DNA from: CAXMQZ01 sp963707075
Lineage (GTDB): Bacteria; Acidobacteriota; Thermoanaerobaculia; Multivoradales; JAHEKO01
NCBI GenBank assembly: GCA_963707075.1
Contig: CAVPOX010000004.1
Coordinates: forward strand, 682,001 to 746,000
Length of the DNA stretch: 64,000 bases
Direction of reading: 5' to 3'
The translations under genes and the position numbers were made by a program. Positions 26,177 to 35,398 of this stretch are shown here, piece by piece (positions within the stretch are counted from its first letter, which is position 1; the number at the start of each line of letters is the position of its first letter). The notes under the pieces were generated by a model. That model was not told where the DNA came from. It ran no database searches and saw only the letters and a list, made by a program, of their open reading frames with translations.

Positions 26177-26959
26177 CTAGAACTGGACGTGAGCGATGAA
26201 GACCTCGGCGGTCTCGCTGTTTTCATCGCCGAGCGCTGCCGCCAGCTCTTCGTCGAGCAGGAATTGCCCAGCACGATCCCTGTTGGAGGTGGTCAGCAGA
26301 ACCTCGAGCTCCTGGATCTGTCCGGGAAACTGATTCTGCAAGTGGACCAGGGTATCGGCCGCGGTCTCGAGGCAGCGAAAGACCGTGGCTTCCGAGTTGG
26401 CGGTCATCTCCAGGAAAGCTCGCCCCGGTTGGGTACCCTGGAAAATCTTGAACTCGGTGACACCGAGAGTGCGCAGGAATCGGGAGACCTCGACCGAGAT
26501 GTCGAGATCGCGAAAGGGGGTCCGCGGCACGACCGTCAGATCGACATGTCCCGCGGCCGTGCGTGGCTGCTCTGAAACGCCACCCGGCTCAGCCGTATTT
26601 CGAGTTGCGCGATCGCGACCGGTGGCGCCCGGGTCGCTGTTCGAGGCCAGACCTGCCAACGTCTTCCTCTCGGTCGGGGTTACCGGAGCCTCTATGACCT
26701 TGCCCTCGTCATCAATGAAGAAGGCGGTGCCGTAGTTGCTCTTGTTGACCCGGTACGTCCTGTCGACGTCGATCTCAGAAGCATCGATAAAGGTCTGGGT
26801 GCCGTTCTGGAGGATGATCAGCGCCTTGCCGTCCTCGATCCGGTACTTTTCCTTGGCAACCAGCGTCGAGCCGTCCTTGAGATAGATGGTGTAGGCATGG
26901 GCCGGAATGGCCAGGCCCACGACAAGCAGCACAGCTAAGGTCAGAAATCTTCGAAACAT
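26177..26959 (-). CDS. Secreted protein of unknown function
   Basis: 260 residues with a clear signal peptide (FRRFLTLAVLLVVGLAIPAHA, cleavage after AHA at about 22). A short domain follows (YTIYLKDGSTLVAKEKYRIE, ...QTFIDASEIDVDRT), of the type that reads 'ylkdGs.i.a...y...g'; this resembles small SH3-like secreted modules common in Acidobacteriota. A low-complexity linker (residues 100-140) leads to a C-terminal domain (about 140-255). Probably periplasmic. It is convergent with the preceding operon and divergent from aroF. Confidence 0.7.
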   Translation of the reverse strand: MFRRFLTLAVLLVVGLAIPAHAYTIYLKDGSTLVAKEKYRIEDGKALIILQNGTQTFIDASEIDVDRTYRVNKSNYGTAFFIDDEGKVIEAPVTPTERKTLAGLASNSDPGATGRDRATRNTAEPGGVSEQPRTAAGHVDLTVVPRTPFRDLDISVEVSRFLRTLGVTEFKIFQGTQPGRAFLEMTANSEATVFRCLETAADTLVHLQNQFPGQIQELEVLLTTSNRDRAGQFLLDEELAAALGDENSETAEVFIAHVQF

Positions 26960-27020
26960 GGTTTCCCCCTGCTCGTCCCCGTCTTGCAGCGCACTGCCCG
27001 AGAGGACGAGGGCGTTGCTT

Positions 27021-27029
27021 TGCTATGAT
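27021..27029 (+). promoter_or_regulatory. Candidate extended -10 promoter for aroF
   Basis: TGCTATGAT is an extended -10 element (TG-N-TATGAT) about 63 bases before the aroF start. There is no convincing -35 hexamer, which fits an extended -10 promoter. Confidence 0.35.
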
Positions 27030-27091
27030 ACCGCGTCACGATCGAGATGCACTGTGAAGTGTTTCTCGGACCCCGGGAGAGGATTGCAATC

Positions 27092-28138
27092 ATGCTCGTC
27101 GTCATGAAGATGGATGCGTCCGAGAAAGAGATCGCAGGCGTCGTCCGGAAGATTGAAAGCCACGGCCTGAAGGCTAATCCCATCCCCGGGTCTCAGCGGA
27201 CAGCGATCGGCATCACAGGCAACATCGGTGTCGTCGAGCCAGCGCTTTTCGAGCGACTCGCAGGCGTGTTGGAGGTCATTCAGGTCAGCCACCCCTACAA
27301 GCTCGTCTCAAGGGAGTTCCACAGCGAAGATACGCTTGTTCGGGTCGGGGACGTGGAGATCGGCGGCCCCGACCTGGTGATGATCGCCGGTCCCTGTTCA
27401 GTCGAGAGCTTCGAGCAGACGCAGCGCATCGCCCGTGCGGTGAAGGCGGCCGGAGCCCACATGCTGCGCGGTGGCGCGTACAAGCCAAGAACCTCGCCCT
27501 ACAGTTTTCAGGGCCTCGGTCTGGAAGGCCTGAAGATCCTCCGCCAGGTCAGCCAGGAGACGGGTTTACCGGTGGTGACCGAAGCACTCGACATCGATGT
27601 TCTGGATCAGGTTTGTGAGTACGCAGACATGGTCCAGATCGGCGCCCGCAATATGCAGAACTACACGCTGCTTCGTCGCGTAGGCCAGAGTGGGAAGCCC
27701 GTTCTTCTCAAGCGCGGAATGAACGCCACGGTGACAGAGCTGCTGTTGGCCGCCGAGTACATCATGGACCAGGACAACTCGCAGATCGTCCTTTGCGAGC
27801 GCGGCATCCGGACTTTTGCGGACCACACCCGCAACACCCTGGATGTGGCAGCAATTCCGGCGGTGAAGAGAATCAGCCACCTGCCGATCATTGCCGATCC
27901 GAGCCATGCTGCGGGTCGCAGAGAAAAGGTCGTGCCTCTGTCGAGGGCGGCGGTAGCGGTCGGCGCCGATGGCCTCATGGTCGAGGTTCACGATCATCCC
28001 GAGCAGGCTCTGTCAGACGGAAATCAGGCTCTGGAACCCGAGGCTTTCGTCAATCTGATGTGCGAGGTTCGTCAAATCGCCGCGGCCGTCGATCGGCGAT
28101 TGAGCGACTTCAATAAACAGCAGTCCGTCTCAACGTGA
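27092..28138 (+). CDS. aroF: 3-Deoxy-7-phosphoheptulonate (DAHP) synthase, type I-beta
   Basis: 348 residues. An N-terminal ferredoxin-like/ACT-type regulatory domain (about 1-70: LVVMKMDASEKEIAGVVRKI) is fused to the TIM-barrel catalytic domain with AGPCSVES, RGGAYKPRTSPYSFQG, GARNMQNY, LLKRGM, CERGIRTF and DPSHAAGRR. It condenses phosphoenolpyruvate and erythrose 4-phosphate, the first step to aromatic amino acids; the N-terminal domain is known in the family to give feedback control. ATG 27092 is chosen over ATG 27047 because it gives the family N-terminus and has GGAGAGG upstream. The carA GTG overlaps its stop. Confidence 0.95.
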   Translation: MLVVMKMDASEKEIAGVVRKIESHGLKANPIPGSQRTAIGITGNIGVVEPALFERLAGVLEVIQVSHPYKLVSREFHSEDTLVRVGDVEIGGPDLVMIAGPCSVESFEQTQRIARAVKAAGAHMLRGGAYKPRTSPYSFQGLGLEGLKILRQVSQETGLPVVTEALDIDVLDQVCEYADMVQIGARNMQNYTLLRRVGQSGKPVLLKRGMNATVTELLLAAEYIMDQDNSQIVLCERGIRTFADHTRNTLDVAAIPAVKRISHLPIIADPSHAAGRREKVVPLSRAAVAVGADGLMVEVHDHPEQALSDGNQALEPEAFVNLMCEVRQIAAAVDRRLSDFNKQQSVST

Positions 28139-29226
28139 GCACAGAAACTGCACTCCTGATTCTCGAGGACGGCTCGGTTTTCGAGGGCAATTCCGTTTCG
28201 TCAGGAACTCGTTTCGGCGAGGTGGTGTTCAATACTTCGATGACCGGTTATCAGGAGATCCTGACCGACCCGTCCTATCGCGGCCAGATCGTCGTCATGA
28301 CCCTGCCTCACATCGGCAACTACGGCGTGCACTCCTCTGTTGCCGAGTCCGATCGGGCGTGGGTGGAAGGTTTTGTGGCTCGTCAGTTCACCACCCGGCC
28401 TTCCAGCCATGGTAGCGAGGAGGGGCTGGTCCCCTATCTTCAGCGCAATCGAGTCCCTGCCATCGATGGTATCGATACCCGAGCTGTGGTTCGCAGGGTC
28501 AGGCAGCAGGGTGCCCTGCGGGGTGTCCTGACCTCCGAGCGGAGTGATGTCGCCGAGCTCTTGTCGCAGGTACGAGACTGGCCGAGCATGTCGGGTCGCG
28601 CGCTCGTAGACGAGGTGACCTGCGATTCGGCTTTCGAGATGGTCCCGGAAGAAGGGATGGAGAAGTTTCATCTGGCGGTCTACGACTTCGGTGTGAAGAG
28701 CAACATCCTGCGTTCGCTGGTGCGGCGCGGAGCTCGCCTGACGGTGCTGCCAGCTCGCACCTCTTGGCGAGACTGTTTGGATCTGGGAGTCGATGGGGTG
28801 TTGCTCTCCAATGGCCCTGGCGATCCGGAGCCCTTGCAGGAGATCATCGGGAATGTCCGGGGTCTGGTTGAGTCGGGCATTCCGATGTTTGGCATCTGCC
28901 TTGGACACCAGCTTCTTGGCTTGGCGGTTGGCGGACGGACCTTCAAGCTGAAATTCGGCCATCATGGCGGCAACCAGCCGGTCAAGGATCTGGATAGCGG
29001 GCGGGTGCTGATAACGAGTCAGAACCATGGCTTTGCGGTAGATTCCGACAGCCTTCCAGCCAACTGCCGCGTCAGTCAGATCAATCTCAACGACGGAACT
29101 GTCGAAGCTTTCCTGGTCGCCGATCGCCCGGTGATGTCCGCCCAGTATCACCCGGAAGCGGCTCCCGGCCCCCACGACGCAGCGGCGCTCTTCGACGGTT
29201 TCCTGGCTACTGTCGCCGGTCGCTGA
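28135..29226 (+). CDS. carA: Carbamoyl-phosphate synthase small (glutaminase) subunit
   Basis: 363 residues, full length. The N-terminal CarA domain has TALLILEDGSVFEGNSV, FNTSMTGYQEILTDPSYRGQ and GIDTRAVVR; the class I glutaminase domain has the nucleophile Cys in FGICLGHQLLGLA and the His/Glu pair in QYHPEAAPGPHD. It supplies ammonia to CarB for carbamoyl phosphate, used for pyrimidines and arginine and also the donor of the carbamoyltransferase at 1417. carB is not in the window. Start GTG 28135 overlaps the aroF stop. Confidence 0.97.
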   Translation: MSTETALLILEDGSVFEGNSVSSGTRFGEVVFNTSMTGYQEILTDPSYRGQIVVMTLPHIGNYGVHSSVAESDRAWVEGFVARQFTTRPSSHGSEEGLVPYLQRNRVPAIDGIDTRAVVRRVRQQGALRGVLTSERSDVAELLSQVRDWPSMSGRALVDEVTCDSAFEMVPEEGMEKFHLAVYDFGVKSNILRSLVRRGARLTVLPARTSWRDCLDLGVDGVLLSNGPGDPEPLQEIIGNVRGLVESGIPMFGICLGHQLLGLAVGGRTFKLKFGHHGGNQPVKDLDSGRVLITSQNHGFAVDSDSLPANCRVSQINLNDGTVEAFLVADRPVMSAQYHPEAAPGPHDAAALFDGFLATVAGR

Positions 29227-29228
29227 CC

Positions 29229-30485
29229 GTGGCCGAGAACTCCTCCGGGTCCGCGGGCTTCGTCCTTTCATTGGCCTGGCGGTTCTTTCGCGGGCGCGGT
29301 AACCGGTTGCTCGATGGGACGGCTCGGGCGGCTCTGATCGGAACAACTCTGGGAGTCATGGCCATGGTCATCGCCATGTCCTTGATGAGTGGTTATCGCG
29401 AGGACCTGCGTCGCAAGCTGGTGCGCGGCAATGCGGCGGTGATCGCCTATCCGTTGTTCGGCAGCCAGATGGACTGGGATCCAGGCAGGCGTGAACTCCT
29501 GGAGTCGGTGCCCGGAGTCTCCGCTGTCAGGCCAGTGATCTATGGTCAGGGATCTCTGATGTCGGATTCGCTCCAGGAGGGAGTCGAGGTGACGTTGCGC
29601 GGCATAGATTCGATCGGAGGCCTCGATGGTCTGGGCGACCTACATTTGGCATCCGAGCTTCCGCAGTCGAGTCGGCTGAAGATCGGCGGCACGATCGGCC
29701 TGGTTCTGGGTGCCGACCTGGCGGCACGGCTGGCAGTCCATGCAGGCGACAATGTCCGACTCATGGTTCTGGGCTTCAGGGAGGGCCGGCCGGGGTTCAA
29801 GTATCGCCGGGCGACTGTACTGGGTACCTTCCAGACGGGCTTCTCCGAGTTCGATCAGAGCTGGTTGGTGACTGACAGGCGCGAGCTCGAAGCGATGTTG
29901 GGTAGCGGCAGCGGACGAGGCATGCTCGAGGTCGTGGTCACCGATCCCGATCAGGCTGACGAGGTGTCGCAACGAACCAGGGAGTTGCTCGGTGGAGACT
30001 ATCTGGTGACCAGCTGGCGAGACCTGAATCGCGAGCTTTTCACGGCTCTGGAGGTCCAGCAGATCGCGCTCTTCTTCGTGCTTGGGTTGATCGTGGTGGT
30101 TTCCACCTTCAACGTTGCTTCGAGTGTCGTGGTTCTGGTGCGAGAGCGGATGCGAGATGTCGGAGTCCTGGCGGCACTGGGTCTCTCACCGGGTGCGCTG
30201 CGATCGGTCTTTTTGCTCTATGGAGCCGGGCTTGGAGCCCTGGGTTGCCTGCTTGGCGTCGTGCTCGGTGGAGCGATCGCCTGGACACTCACCGAGTTCG
30301 AATTGATTCGGTTCGACCCTGAGATGGCAGCCATCTATTTCATCAGCTCGGTGCCATTCAAGCTCGAGGCCCTGGACCTTGCCGCAGTAGTCCTGTTCAC
30401 CCTCGCCGTTACCTTGCTTGCCTGCTGGTTGCCGGCAAGAAGGGCTTCGCGAGTGCGACCGGCGAGAGCTTTGCGCTACGAATGA
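29229..30485 (+). CDS. LolC/LolE-type lipoprotein-releasing ABC permease
   Basis: 418 residues: cytosolic start LSLAWRFFRGRGNRLLDGTARAALIG (29265-29342), helix 1 at about 35-58, a large periplasmic MacB-like domain (60-270), then three helices of an FtsX domain (about 278-305, 325-355 and 385-405) with VLVRERMRDVGVLAALGLSP. The length of about 415 and the N-terminal pattern match LolC/E, which extract lipoproteins from the inner membrane for delivery to the outer membrane. The LolD ATPase is not adjacent. It begins with GTG 2 bases after the carA stop. Confidence 0.87.
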   Translation: MAENSSGSAGFVLSLAWRFFRGRGNRLLDGTARAALIGTTLGVMAMVIAMSLMSGYREDLRRKLVRGNAAVIAYPLFGSQMDWDPGRRELLESVPGVSAVRPVIYGQGSLMSDSLQEGVEVTLRGIDSIGGLDGLGDLHLASELPQSSRLKIGGTIGLVLGADLAARLAVHAGDNVRLMVLGFREGRPGFKYRRATVLGTFQTGFSEFDQSWLVTDRRELEAMLGSGSGRGMLEVVVTDPDQADEVSQRTRELLGGDYLVTSWRDLNRELFTALEVQQIALFFVLGLIVVVSTFNVASSVVVLVRERMRDVGVLAALGLSPGALRSVFLLYGAGLGALGCLLGVVLGGAIAWTLTEFELIRFDPEMAAIYFISSVPFKLEALDLAAVVLFTLAVTLLACWLPARRASRVRPARALRYE

Positions 30486-30810
30486 GTCTCTGGTTGGAAA
30501 AAGACGAAGGGGATCGAGGCTCGATCCCCTCTGAGGGTGACTGGAAGGGCCATCCTTGTCGATGACCGGCGGGGTAGGGGGCGGGGCAGCGCAAGCTTCG
30601 CGTTGCTGTTGGAGCCTCGTATTCCCATCATGGACATGGCGGGCCGGGCTCCGGAGTGTCCTCACAGATTCATACGCAGACCGACGGAAAAGAGTTTAGG
30701 ATTGCCACTTGCAGCAGCCTGTGGACGCGGTATCCTCTAGCACGCTGAAACTGCCTCCGAGGTCACCCGGGAAGGAGAAGACCGGAAGCTGTCCAGGTCA
30801 TGTTGACGTG
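30486..30810. other. 325-base intergenic region
   Basis: Holds the hairpin at 30509-30529 and a possible promoter (TTGCAG at 30709-30714, 16 bases, TATCCT at 30731-30736) about 75 bases before the DUF3108 gene. The reading frame of that gene is open upstream to 30709 but shows no protein-like pattern there. I see nothing else. Confidence 0.5.
30509..30529 (+). terminator. Perfect hairpin after the lolC/E-like gene
   Basis: GGGGATCGA and TCGATCCCC pair perfectly (9 bp) around a 3-base loop, 23 bases after the stop. There is no U-run downstream, so it is a possible factor-dependent end or 3'-stabilising hairpin. Confidence 0.5.
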
Positions 30811-31620
30811 ATGTACGAGCGCAAGCAATCGACACCTCTTCTTGCCGGGGTTTTGTTCCTCTTTGCATCGCTGACCGGTGCCGCCAATCCTCCTGCACCC
30901 AAATTGCATGATCTGGTGGGGGAGCGTCTCGAGTTTCGTCTCAAATGGCAGGGCATCTCCGCTGCCGATGCCACTCTCGAGGTCTTCGACGGCGAGCAGG
31001 GGCAGGTTCTGTTTCGCGCCACCGCCAGAACCGTCGGTCTGGCTGATCTTCTTTATCCGGTCAGGAGCCAGATCGATTCGACGGTCTGGATCGACGGCTT
31101 TCTGGCCGACAAGTACATCAAGACCGGTCAGGAGGGTAGGGGAGACAAACAGGACGTCGAAGAGCTGGTTTTCGACCTCGAAGGGGGATCCGCACAGTTG
31201 AGCGAAGATGGGGAACTCCGTGATCCGGTCGAGGTGCCCAGGGACGTCAAGGACCCGTTCTCGGCCTTCTACGCCTTTCGCGTGGGTGAGCCCGACGAGA
31301 ATGGCGTTCTGGAGCTGACCATCACCGATGGCAAGCGGGTCAAGGACGGACAGGTGAGGATCGTCGGCAGGGAACAGGTCAAGACCCCAGCCGGGACCTT
31401 CGACACGTTCAAGATCGCACCCGACATCGAGGGATTGGGTGGGGTCTTCAAGAAGAGCCCGGGAGCGACGCTCTTTATCTGGGTCACGGACGACGAATGG
31501 CGGCGCCCGGTGATGATGCGCAGCAAGGTCTCGGTGGGCAGCTTTACCGCGCGACTCACCTCCTGGAGTCATGGGGTGGCCCAGGCAGGGGAGGGAAGCC
31601 GCACTGCCGAGTCCGATTGA
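30811..31620 (+). CDS. DUF3108-domain exported protein
   Basis: 269 residues. Basic residues then a hydrophobic run (TPLLAGVLFLFASLTGAA) give a signal peptide of about 26 residues. The DUF3108 pattern follows: GERLEFRLKWQGISAADATLEV, VGLADLLYPVRSQIDSTVWID, KDPFSAFYAFRV, and toward the end VKTPAGTFDTFKIAPDIEG and LFIWVTDDEWRRPVMMRSKV. DUF3108 proteins are periplasmic lipocalin-like beta barrels of unknown role, possibly in envelope lipid handling. ATG 30811 begins the signal peptide. It converges on the efflux operon with 7 bases between stops. Confidence 0.85.
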   Translation: MYERKQSTPLLAGVLFLFASLTGAANPPAPKLHDLVGERLEFRLKWQGISAADATLEVFDGEQGQVLFRATARTVGLADLLYPVRSQIDSTVWIDGFLADKYIKTGQEGRGDKQDVEELVFDLEGGSAQLSEDGELRDPVEVPRDVKDPFSAFYAFRVGEPDENGVLELTITDGKRVKDGQVRIVGREQVKTPAGTFDTFKIAPDIEGLGGVFKKSPGATLFIWVTDDEWRRPVMMRSKVSVGSFTARLTSWSHGVAQAGEGSRTAESD

Positions 31621-31627
31621 TCGCCGA

Positions 31628-31912
31628 CTACCTCAAGACGTCGACATCCCAGGCGACCATGCGTAGCTCTTCTCCGCAGCTGGCACAGAACTGATCGACT
31701 CCGGCATTGAGATTGGCCAGGGCCTCCTCGGTCAGAACCGAGAAGACGACGGCCGAAGTCTTCGGATAGGCACTCGAACCCAGACGCAGGCCGCTGGTGC
31801 CTAGTCCCGCTGCGTGCGACACCTCGGTGTAGCCTTCGAGGCCGGACCGGTCGAGGAAGACCTCGAGCTCCTCGCGCTTGGCTTCGTCGACGATGATCAT
31901 GACCATCTTCAT
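31628..31912 (-). CDS. P-II-like transporter-associated protein (PG0541 family)
   Basis: 94 residues: KMVMIIVDEAKREELEVFLDRSG, GYTEVSHAAGLGTSGLRLGS and a C-terminal CASCGE (CxxC) followed by RMVAWDVDVL. The ferredoxin-like fold and size recall P-II signal proteins, and small P-II-like proteins of the PG0541 type are found beside RND pumps, as here. It probably regulates the adjacent efflux system, perhaps sensing metal through the CxxC. It is the last gene of the operon, 4 bases after the DUF2892 gene. Confidence 0.75.
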   Translation of the reverse strand: MKMVMIIVDEAKREELEVFLDRSGLEGYTEVSHAAGLGTSGLRLGSSAYPKTSAVVFSVLTEEALANLNAGVDQFCASCGEELRMVAWDVDVLR

Positions 31913-31916
31913 CGGG

Positions 31917-32105
31917 TTACTCCGGCAGGCCTGCGCGGCGCAAGATCCAGATCATCGGGCACCAGTGAGTGAATGCCGACTGCAGGAGATTGAGCCCGAC
32001 AAATGCGGTGAAGAGGTAGAAGCCCGGATGCACCCAGTGCCCCAGGCCCACTGACAGCAGGATGAAGAATCCGGCGATGGCACGAAGATAGTCGTTCAAG
32101 CTCAT
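31917..32105 (-). CDS. DUF2892 small inner-membrane protein
   Basis: 62 residues with two hydrophobic helices (about 8-24 and 30-46): LRAIAGFFILLSVGLGHWV, then FYLFTAFVGLNLLQSAFTHWCPM. The N-terminal N-x-x-D/L-R-x-I-AG and the ending QSAFTHWCPMIWILRRAG are the DUF2892 pattern (YgaP membrane part). These proteins often accompany rhodaneses or efflux systems. Its single Cys lies in the conserved HWCP motif. Confidence 0.85.
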   Translation of the reverse strand: MSLNDYLRAIAGFFILLSVGLGHWVHPGFYLFTAFVGLNLLQSAFTHWCPMIWILRRAGLPE

Positions 32106-32119
32106 GAACAGGTCCTTTC

Positions 32120-35100
32120 CTAGTCCGTCGGGAGGATCTTATCGATCCCGAAAGTCTTCAGGTACATGAAATAGAGGAGTGGGATGACCAGGAGGGTCAG
32201 GGCTGTTGCGACCACCACACCGGAGATCAGCGCCACCGCCAGACCTTGAAATATCGGGTCCAGCAAGATGACGATTCCGCCCACCACGAGAGCTGCCGCT
32301 GTCAGGGCGATCGGTCGGAAACGGACCACGCCCGCCTTGACAACCGCTTCCTCGAGCTTCTCGCCCGCCGCCAGTTCCAGATTGATGAAATCCACCAGCA
32401 GGATCGAGTTGCGAACGATGATTCCGGCCAGCGCGATGAAGCCGATCATGGAGGTGGCGGTGAAGAAGACTCCGCCAATCGCATGGGCCGGGAGGATACC
32501 GATCAGGGTCAAGGGAATCGGCGCCATGATGATCAACGGTGTGATGAAGGACTTGAACCAGCCGACCACCAGCACATAGATCAGAACCAGAACGACGGCA
32601 AAGGCTATCCCCATGTCCCGGAAGACCTCGTAAGTGATCTGCCATTCGCCGTCCCACTTCATCGCGTAGCGAGTCGTGTCATTCGGCATGGTCGAGGAGA
32701 GGATCTCCAGCGGCTGACCCGATGGATCTCGCAACTCGGCGACGCGATCCTGCATGTCGAGGATGCCGTAGATCGGCGACTCCTCGGCGCCGGCAACTTC
32801 GGCAATGACGTAGGTCACCGGTTGCAGGTTCTTATGGTAGATGAAGCGCTCCCTGCCGACTGGCTTTACCTTGACCAGCTCGCTCAGGGGGACCATGCGT
32901 CCATTGGCTCCGTGAACCGAAAGTCCCAGCAACCCTTCGATACTGGATCGTTGCGAACGATCGAGTCTCAGGACCAGGGGTACAGGTTCACGCGCCCTTT
33001 CATCTCTGAGTAGACCGGCCTCGGCACCGTTGAGAGCGACGCGCAAGGTTCGGACCACGGCTTCCGGCGTGGTGCCGGCGCGGATGACCTTCTCGCGATC
33101 GATCTCCAGCTCGAGCTTCGGACCCGGATCCTCGACCCACCAATCCACGTCGACGATTCCGGGTGTCTCCTCGAAGATCTGACGCACCTGCTGTGCCAGC
33201 TCCAGTCGCCTGTCGAGATCGGGTCCGTAGATCTCAGCCACCATGGTCGAGAGAACCGGAGGCCCAGGGGGTACCTCGGTGACCTTGACGTTGGCTCCGG
33301 TCCCCGCCACGACCGGCTCGAGGAGGTGGCGAAGCTCTTTGGCGAAGGGATGGCTGGCCCGATCACGGTGGTGCTTGGGCAACAGGTTCACCTGGAGATC
33401 TGCCACCACTGGGCCTTGGCGCAAGAAGTAGTGACGGACGAGGCCGTTGAAGTTGAAGGGAGCCGAGGTTCCGACGTAGACCTGGACATCGGTGACTTCG
33501 GGCAGTGTGCGAACCGTCTCGGCCAGCGAGCGTGCCACCCCAGCGGTCGCTTCGAGTGTGCTGCCTTCTGGCATGTCGATCACGATCTGGAGTTCACTCT
33601 TGTTGTCATAGGGAAGCATCTTGACCTTGACCTGGCGAAGCACAATCAGACTCACCGAACCCAGCAGCAGCAGGAACACCCCGCCGAGAAGCGCCCAACG
33701 CCGCCACGCCTTGGCCAGGAGGGGGCGAAACATCTTCTCGTAGTAGCGCATGAGTCGCGTTTCGGAATGCGTTTCGGCATCGTGCTGGGCTGGACCTTCC
33801 GCCATCGCTTCCGCATGTTTGCGAAACAGCTTGTAGGTCAGCCAGGGGGAAACCACGAATGCCACGACCAGCGAGAAGAGCATGGCGGCCGATGCGTTGA
33901 TCGGGATGGGTCGCATGTACGGACCCATGAGCCCGGAGACAAAGGCCAGAGGAAGCAGCGCCGCGATAACTGTGAAAGTGGCGAGGATAGTCGGATTGCC
34001 GACTTCGTCGGTAGCGTAGACCGTGGCCTGGCGCGGATTCGTCCAGCCCAGCGTGTAGTGCCGATGGATGTTCTCGACGACCACAATAGCGTCGTCGACA
34101 AGGATGCCGATGGCGAAGATCAGGGCAAAGAGCGTTACCCGATTGAGTGTATAGCCGAACATATAGGAAGCGGCCAGGGTCAGAGCCAACGTCGCGGGGA
34201 CGGCGACGAGGACCACGACGGCCTCGCGCCGGCCCAGGGCGAGAGCCATCAGCACCACTACGGCCAGCGTTGCGATCCACAAATGCTTGATCAGCTCGGA
34301 GGACTTCTCGTCAGCTGTGAAGCCGTAGTCCCGGGTCTTGGTGACCTCGACATTGGAAGGGATAACGGGTCCCTGAAGAGCGGTCAGTCGCTGATCGAGG
34401 TCGGTGACCAGCTCGACTGCGTTGGTGCCAGGCTTCTTGGCCACCGCCACCGTCACCGCTGGTACGTCGAGTCCGGCAGGAAGGTGTTTCTCTTCGCCAG
34501 CTGGCCCGGAGAGCATCCAGACGTAGTCGGCGGGCTCGTCAGGGCCATCGGTGACTGTCGCGACATCGCGCAAGTAGATCGGCCGCCCGCCGTAGACGCC
34601 CACGACGGCAGAGGCGACGTCGCCGGCAGAACGAAAATGACTACCAATCTCCACGGCGACATCGGTGTCCGCGCTGGAAAAGGAACCGGCTGGCAGTCGC
34701 CAGTTGAGGCTGGCGAGCGCCTGATAGACCTGTAGCAGTGAGACATTGTGCGACGCCAGGCGCTCGCGGTCGAACTGCACCTGAACTGCACGGCGCTGGC
34801 CACCGATCACCGTCACCTGAGCTACCCGCGGATGGCGGGTGAGCTCGACCTTCAGTTCCTGGGCCACCTGCCGCAACTGGAGCGAGGTCGCATCTTCCGA
34901 CCAGAGGGTGTAGGCGACGACGGGGACGTCGTCGATGCTGCGGGGCGCTATCACCGGCGCCACGGCATCCGCTGGTAGGTGGGAGGAGACCTCCGCCACC
35001 TTGGCGTGGACGCGGACGACGGCTTGATCGGGATCGGTGCCCACCAGGAAGCGCACGATGATCATGCCACCCGAGGGTTGGGTGATGGAGTAGACGTAGT

Positions 35101-35398
35101 CGACGTTGTCGATCTCGTAGATGGCCTTTTCCAGAGGCGAGATGATTCGACGTTCTACTTCCTGTGCCGTGGCACCTGGCAGGCCGACGAAGACATCGAT
35201 CATTGGTACCTTGATTTGCGGCTCCTCCTCACGCGGTGTGACGAGAACCGCGAAAGCGCCCAGCAGAAGCGCCGCGACAACCAGAAGCGGAGTCAGCTTC
35301 GATTCGAGAAACGTCTTGGCGATGCGGCCTGAAATTCCGAGGGGACGCCTGGTCTGCTTCAGGCGGAGCGCCTCACGGCGGTCTTCGTTCTGGCTCAT
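32120..35398 (-). CDS. RND efflux permease (AcrB/MdtB-like, group of unknown substrate)
   Basis: 1092 residues, full-length RND permease: helix 1 at about 28-50 (FLESKLTPLLVVAALLLGAF), porter domains, helix cluster with the proton-relay segment FALIFAIGILVDDAIVVVEN, then a second porter half and helix cluster with MIGFIALAGIIVRNSILLVDFI. The N-terminal signature EEEPQIKVPMIDVFVGLPGA (P-x-V-x-V-x-x-x-G-A) matches multidrug or heavy-metal HAE-type pumps that are single-gene homotrimers. It overlaps the adaptor gene by 4 bases. Position with thioredoxin, P-II-like and DUF2892 genes is a recurring arrangement; substrate unknown. Confidence 0.93.
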   Translation of the reverse strand: MSQNEDRREALRLKQTRRPLGISGRIAKTFLESKLTPLLVVAALLLGAFAVLVTPREEEPQIKVPMIDVFVGLPGATAQEVERRIISPLEKAIYEIDNVDYVYSITQPSGGMIIVRFLVGTDPDQAVVRVHAKVAEVSSHLPADAVAPVIAPRSIDDVPVVAYTLWSEDATSLQLRQVAQELKVELTRHPRVAQVTVIGGQRRAVQVQFDRERLASHNVSLLQVYQALASLNWRLPAGSFSSADTDVAVEIGSHFRSAGDVASAVVGVYGGRPIYLRDVATVTDGPDEPADYVWMLSGPAGEEKHLPAGLDVPAVTVAVAKKPGTNAVELVTDLDQRLTALQGPVIPSNVEVTKTRDYGFTADEKSSELIKHLWIATLAVVVLMALALGRREAVVVLVAVPATLALTLAASYMFGYTLNRVTLFALIFAIGILVDDAIVVVENIHRHYTLGWTNPRQATVYATDEVGNPTILATFTVIAALLPLAFVSGLMGPYMRPIPINASAAMLFSLVVAFVVSPWLTYKLFRKHAEAMAEGPAQHDAETHSETRLMRYYEKMFRPLLAKAWRRWALLGGVFLLLLGSVSLIVLRQVKVKMLPYDNKSELQIVIDMPEGSTLEATAGVARSLAETVRTLPEVTDVQVYVGTSAPFNFNGLVRHYFLRQGPVVADLQVNLLPKHHRDRASHPFAKELRHLLEPVVAGTGANVKVTEVPPGPPVLSTMVAEIYGPDLDRRLELAQQVRQIFEETPGIVDVDWWVEDPGPKLELEIDREKVIRAGTTPEAVVRTLRVALNGAEAGLLRDERAREPVPLVLRLDRSQRSSIEGLLGLSVHGANGRMVPLSELVKVKPVGRERFIYHKNLQPVTYVIAEVAGAEESPIYGILDMQDRVAELRDPSGQPLEILSSTMPNDTTRYAMKWDGEWQITYEVFRDMGIAFAVVLVLIYVLVVGWFKSFITPLIIMAPIPLTLIGILPAHAIGGVFFTATSMIGFIALAGIIVRNSILLVDFINLELAAGEKLEEAVVKAGVVRFRPIALTAAALVVGGIVILLDPIFQGLAVALISGVVVATALTLLVIPLLYFMYLKTFGIDKILPTD

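Noticed and set aside
33326..34735. 469-codon open frame antisense to the RND pump
   Set aside because: His/Gly/Asp-rich shadow typical of antisense frames in G+C-rich genes; no motif.
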